The notes under the pieces: generated by a model
Seen by the model: the letters and a program-made list of their open reading frames with translations, nothing else
What the model was told of the DNA's origin: nothing
Databases searched by the model: none
Origin: Anagrus nilaparvatae
Taxonomy: Eukaryota > Arthropoda > Insecta > Hymenoptera > Mymaridae
DNA: 64,000 nt
NCBI GenBank assembly: GCA_022575985.1
Contig: JAKSXM010000137.1
Location: 23,764,001 to 23,828,000 of the forward strand
Reading direction: 5' to 3'
Translations under genes and position numbers: made by a program
Shown here: positions 61,901 to 64,000 of the stretch, piece after piece
How the letters are laid out: each line of letters opens with the position of its first letter
How positions within the stretch are numbered: the first letter of the stretch is position 1

Positions 61901-63853
61901 ACGATCCTGAAAACCCAATTTGGTCTGAAAGAGAAATTGTCTCAGTCCTAAAATTCAAGTCTGAAATAGAAGAAAAGAAAAGTCAATGTAAACCAGCTAC
62001 AGAAGAAAAGGCTGTGCAAACTAATGAAACAGTGTTTATTCCTATAAACAGTAATATTGTAGAAACGCAAATTTCAAATGAAATTTCTGTAAATATTGAT
62101 AAAATTAGTATTGAAAAAGACAATACAGATTTAGAAAAATCCAGTGTTGTTATTGATAGTAAAAATTTAGAAAGCAAAGAAAAAGTTGATGTTATTCAAG
62201 AAATCCCTCTTCCTATAAGGTTTGTTTTTTTGAATAAATTACAATTTTTAATAAAAATATTTTTCTTGAAAATTAACTAAATTATTCTTTTAAATTTAGT
62301 CGAGGAAGGGATATAAAACATCGTAACTATAGGAGAACTCGTGCATCTGTGAGTTACAGTACATCACGATCAAGAAGCAGAAGCAGCCGAAGTAAAAGCA
62401 GAAGCAGCCGAAGTAAAAGCAGAAGCAGTCGAAGTAAAAGCAGAAGTAGAAGTAGGAACAGGAGTAGAAGCAAAACGAGTCGCAGGTACAGAAGCTCAAG
62501 TCGAAGTCCAAGCTGCAAAAGAAGTATAAATAAAAGTAGGAAAAATAACCTTAGGAGAAGAAGCCTGAGTAAAAGTCGATCTAGAAGTATAAGTAAAAGC
62601 AGAAGTAGGAGTAGGAGTAGGAGTAGAAGCCGTAATTACAGAAAAAGTTATACTCGGAGACGGAAAATAAGCCATCGCAAAAGTTCTGTAAGTTCATCTA
62701 GCAGTTGGTCTTCTGTTTCTCGTTCACGCTCCCGCTCTAGATCTTCATCAAGATACAGATCATCCCGCTCTCGTTCACTGAGCTCAAGATCACGCTCCAG
62801 ATCATATTCTAACTCGTCAAGGTACAAAAATAATAACTTATTACTTTTAAAATGTTTTTGTCTTAAATAAATGCTTAGATTATAATTTTATTGATTCCTT
62901 TCAAATAATTGTATAGTATTTTTTACGATTTTTAAAGTTTTGTTAGAAAAATTGGTAAAATTTGAGAAAAACTTGTAGGTCTTCTTCTCGCTTGAAATGG
63001 TCTAAGTCTAGAACAAAAGGCAGAAGAGAGTGGAGGCGAAGTTTTGATAGGGATAAGTGGTACAGCTACAATGATAGTAGGAGGTAAAACTGATGTTTGC
63101 AAATCCACCTAAGTTTTTATATTAAAATGGGAATTTTTGTATAATCTAATCATGTCTCTTTATACCGTTTTGCTAACAAATTTAATTTTTTTTAAATTAA
63201 GTTTCATTTAGAAAAAGCTGTAAGATTTTTTTTAACTTTTTAGAGGTTCTCCACCATCAATGTTCCGACGTGCAACTCATGGTAATTGGCAAGGAGAAGA
63301 GAAACAACGACAAGTTGAAGAAAGGAGAGTTATGTATGTTGGTCGATTAGAAGAAGGTATAACAAAAGCTGAACTTAGAGGAAGATTTGAGGCATTTGGT
63401 CCTGTTGTCGATATAAGTATTCATTTTCGTGAAAGAGGGTAATTGCTTACATTAAATTTGCAAATAAATTATATTTCATGGAATATTAAGAATATTAAAT
63501 ATTAATATTAATATTTGCAGGGATAATTATGGCTTTGTAACATTTGCTTACAAAAACGATGCTTATCAAGCTGTTGAGCATGGAAATGATGATCCTAGCC
63601 TACCAAGGTATGATTTATGTTTCGGTGGTCGCAGACAGTTTTGTAAAGTAAAATATGCTGATTTAGGTAAAGTCAGGAATATAAATAAATGTTCTGCTTT
63701 TTTAAATAAATTTGATTTTTTTTTAATGTTATTACAGATAGTTCATCTTCATTAAATGCTTGCCACAGAAGCATGTACAAGGTGCCAGAAGAAAATACTT
63801 TTGATTTACTTTTAAAAGAAGCACAAGCAAAATTACGTAAAAGAAAAGCTTGA
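59000..63853 (+). CDS. srl: Spargel, PGC-1 family transcriptional coactivator
   Basis: Spargel is the insect PGC-1 homologue, a nuclear coactivator that drives mitochondrial and growth gene expression. Twelve exons join in phase: 59000-59187, 59255-59652, 59746-59844, 59923-60198, 60264-60469, 60534-60662, 61177-62219, 62300-62821, 62979-63083, 63244-63438, 63521-63666, 63738-63853, giving 1140 residues. The N-terminus is acidic, as expected for an activation domain. DHDY at about 445-448 is the HCF-binding tetrapeptide of PGC-1 proteins. LNLAEYRSRR lies near residue 630. An RS domain covers about 780-985. An RRM follows at about 1018-1100 (RNP2 VMYVGRL; RNP1 NYGFVTFA), with the family tail GRRQFCKVKYADLDS and FDLLLKEAQAKLRKR. 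The order and C-terminal motifs make the assignment firm; start and exon 1 rest on open reading frame and position. Confidence 0.95.
62375..62455 (+). repeat. 18-bp tandem repeat encoding Arg-Ser units in spargel
   Basis: The unit AGAAGCAGCCGAAGTAAA is repeated about four times with small changes, each coding RSSRSK. It lies inside the RS domain and probably expanded by slippage or unequal exchange; copy number is likely polymorphic. Confidence 0.8.
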
Positions 63854-64000
63854 CATACGTATTTTTTATATTTAATTTTAAATATAATTATAGAAATTTT
63901 ATCTGCGTTATTTTTATCTAAAAAAAATTTTTTTAATAACCCTTATAGTAAAATGCGATTAAATGAAAAAGAAAAAATAAATAAAATGCATTCTTTTGAT
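63854..64000. other. Spargel 3' untranslated region
   Basis: Follows the TGA at 63851-63853. AT-rich; an AATAAA lies near 63977-63984, a candidate polyadenylation signal. No other feature. Confidence 0.5.

Noticed and set aside
62296..62511. Cys/Phe/Tyr-rich minus-strand frame
   Set aside because: It is the complement of the Arg-Ser repeat in spargel.
1..64000. CRISPR arrays, operons, bacterial promoters or phage genes
   Set aside because: The DNA is eukaryotic with spliced genes; no regularly spaced direct repeats or prokaryotic gene order were seen.

Overview
The window is AT-rich nuclear DNA of an insect, very probably a hymenopteran (inferred from protein similarity recalled by eye; no search was run). 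Genes are split by many short introns with GT..AG ends. Long A/T runs and inverted-repeat elements are frequent. Exon models below were built by hand from conserved protein sequence plus matching intron phase; none was checked against RNA.

Layout, left to right. 471-2422: a nearly perfect 2-kb palindrome. 2541-11533 (-): the LIM-domain-binding cofactor Chip/Ldb, with a Pro/Gly-rich 5' part separated by a 5.8-kb intron full of repeat debris. 12961-13859 (-): a small coiled-coil protein of unknown function. 15075-21245 (-): an ARID5B-type chromatin protein of about 980 residues. 22504-23466 (-): a GNAT/FR47 acyltransferase whose start codon is split by an intron, head to head with TMEM230 (23842-25216, +). 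27012-32069 (-): a 1328-residue CCCH-finger protein that may be an insect TOPAZ1. 34904-36684 and 37328-39451 (-): two tandem nanos genes. 41805-45681 (-): a BTB/POZ transcription factor with polyglutamine tracts and two pipsqueak-like helix-turn-helix segments. 45682-53687: an 8-kb stretch without recognisable coding, holding a GC-rich promoter-like patch and several foldback elements. 53688-57209 (+): COG7. 59000-63853 (+): spargel, the insect PGC-1 coactivator, complete almost to the window edge.

The genes do not form one pathway. Chip, the ARID5B-like protein, the BTB-Psq protein and spargel are transcription regulators; COG7 and TMEM230 act in membrane traffic. The most coherent neighbourhood is 27-39.5 kb, where a possible TOPAZ1 gene and two nanos paralogues sit on one strand, a candidate germline cluster. 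The other theme is mobile DNA: at least nine foldback or MITE-like elements, several with recognisable target-site duplications (TA, TTAA, TTA), including an 81-bp perfect palindrome at 52717-52797.
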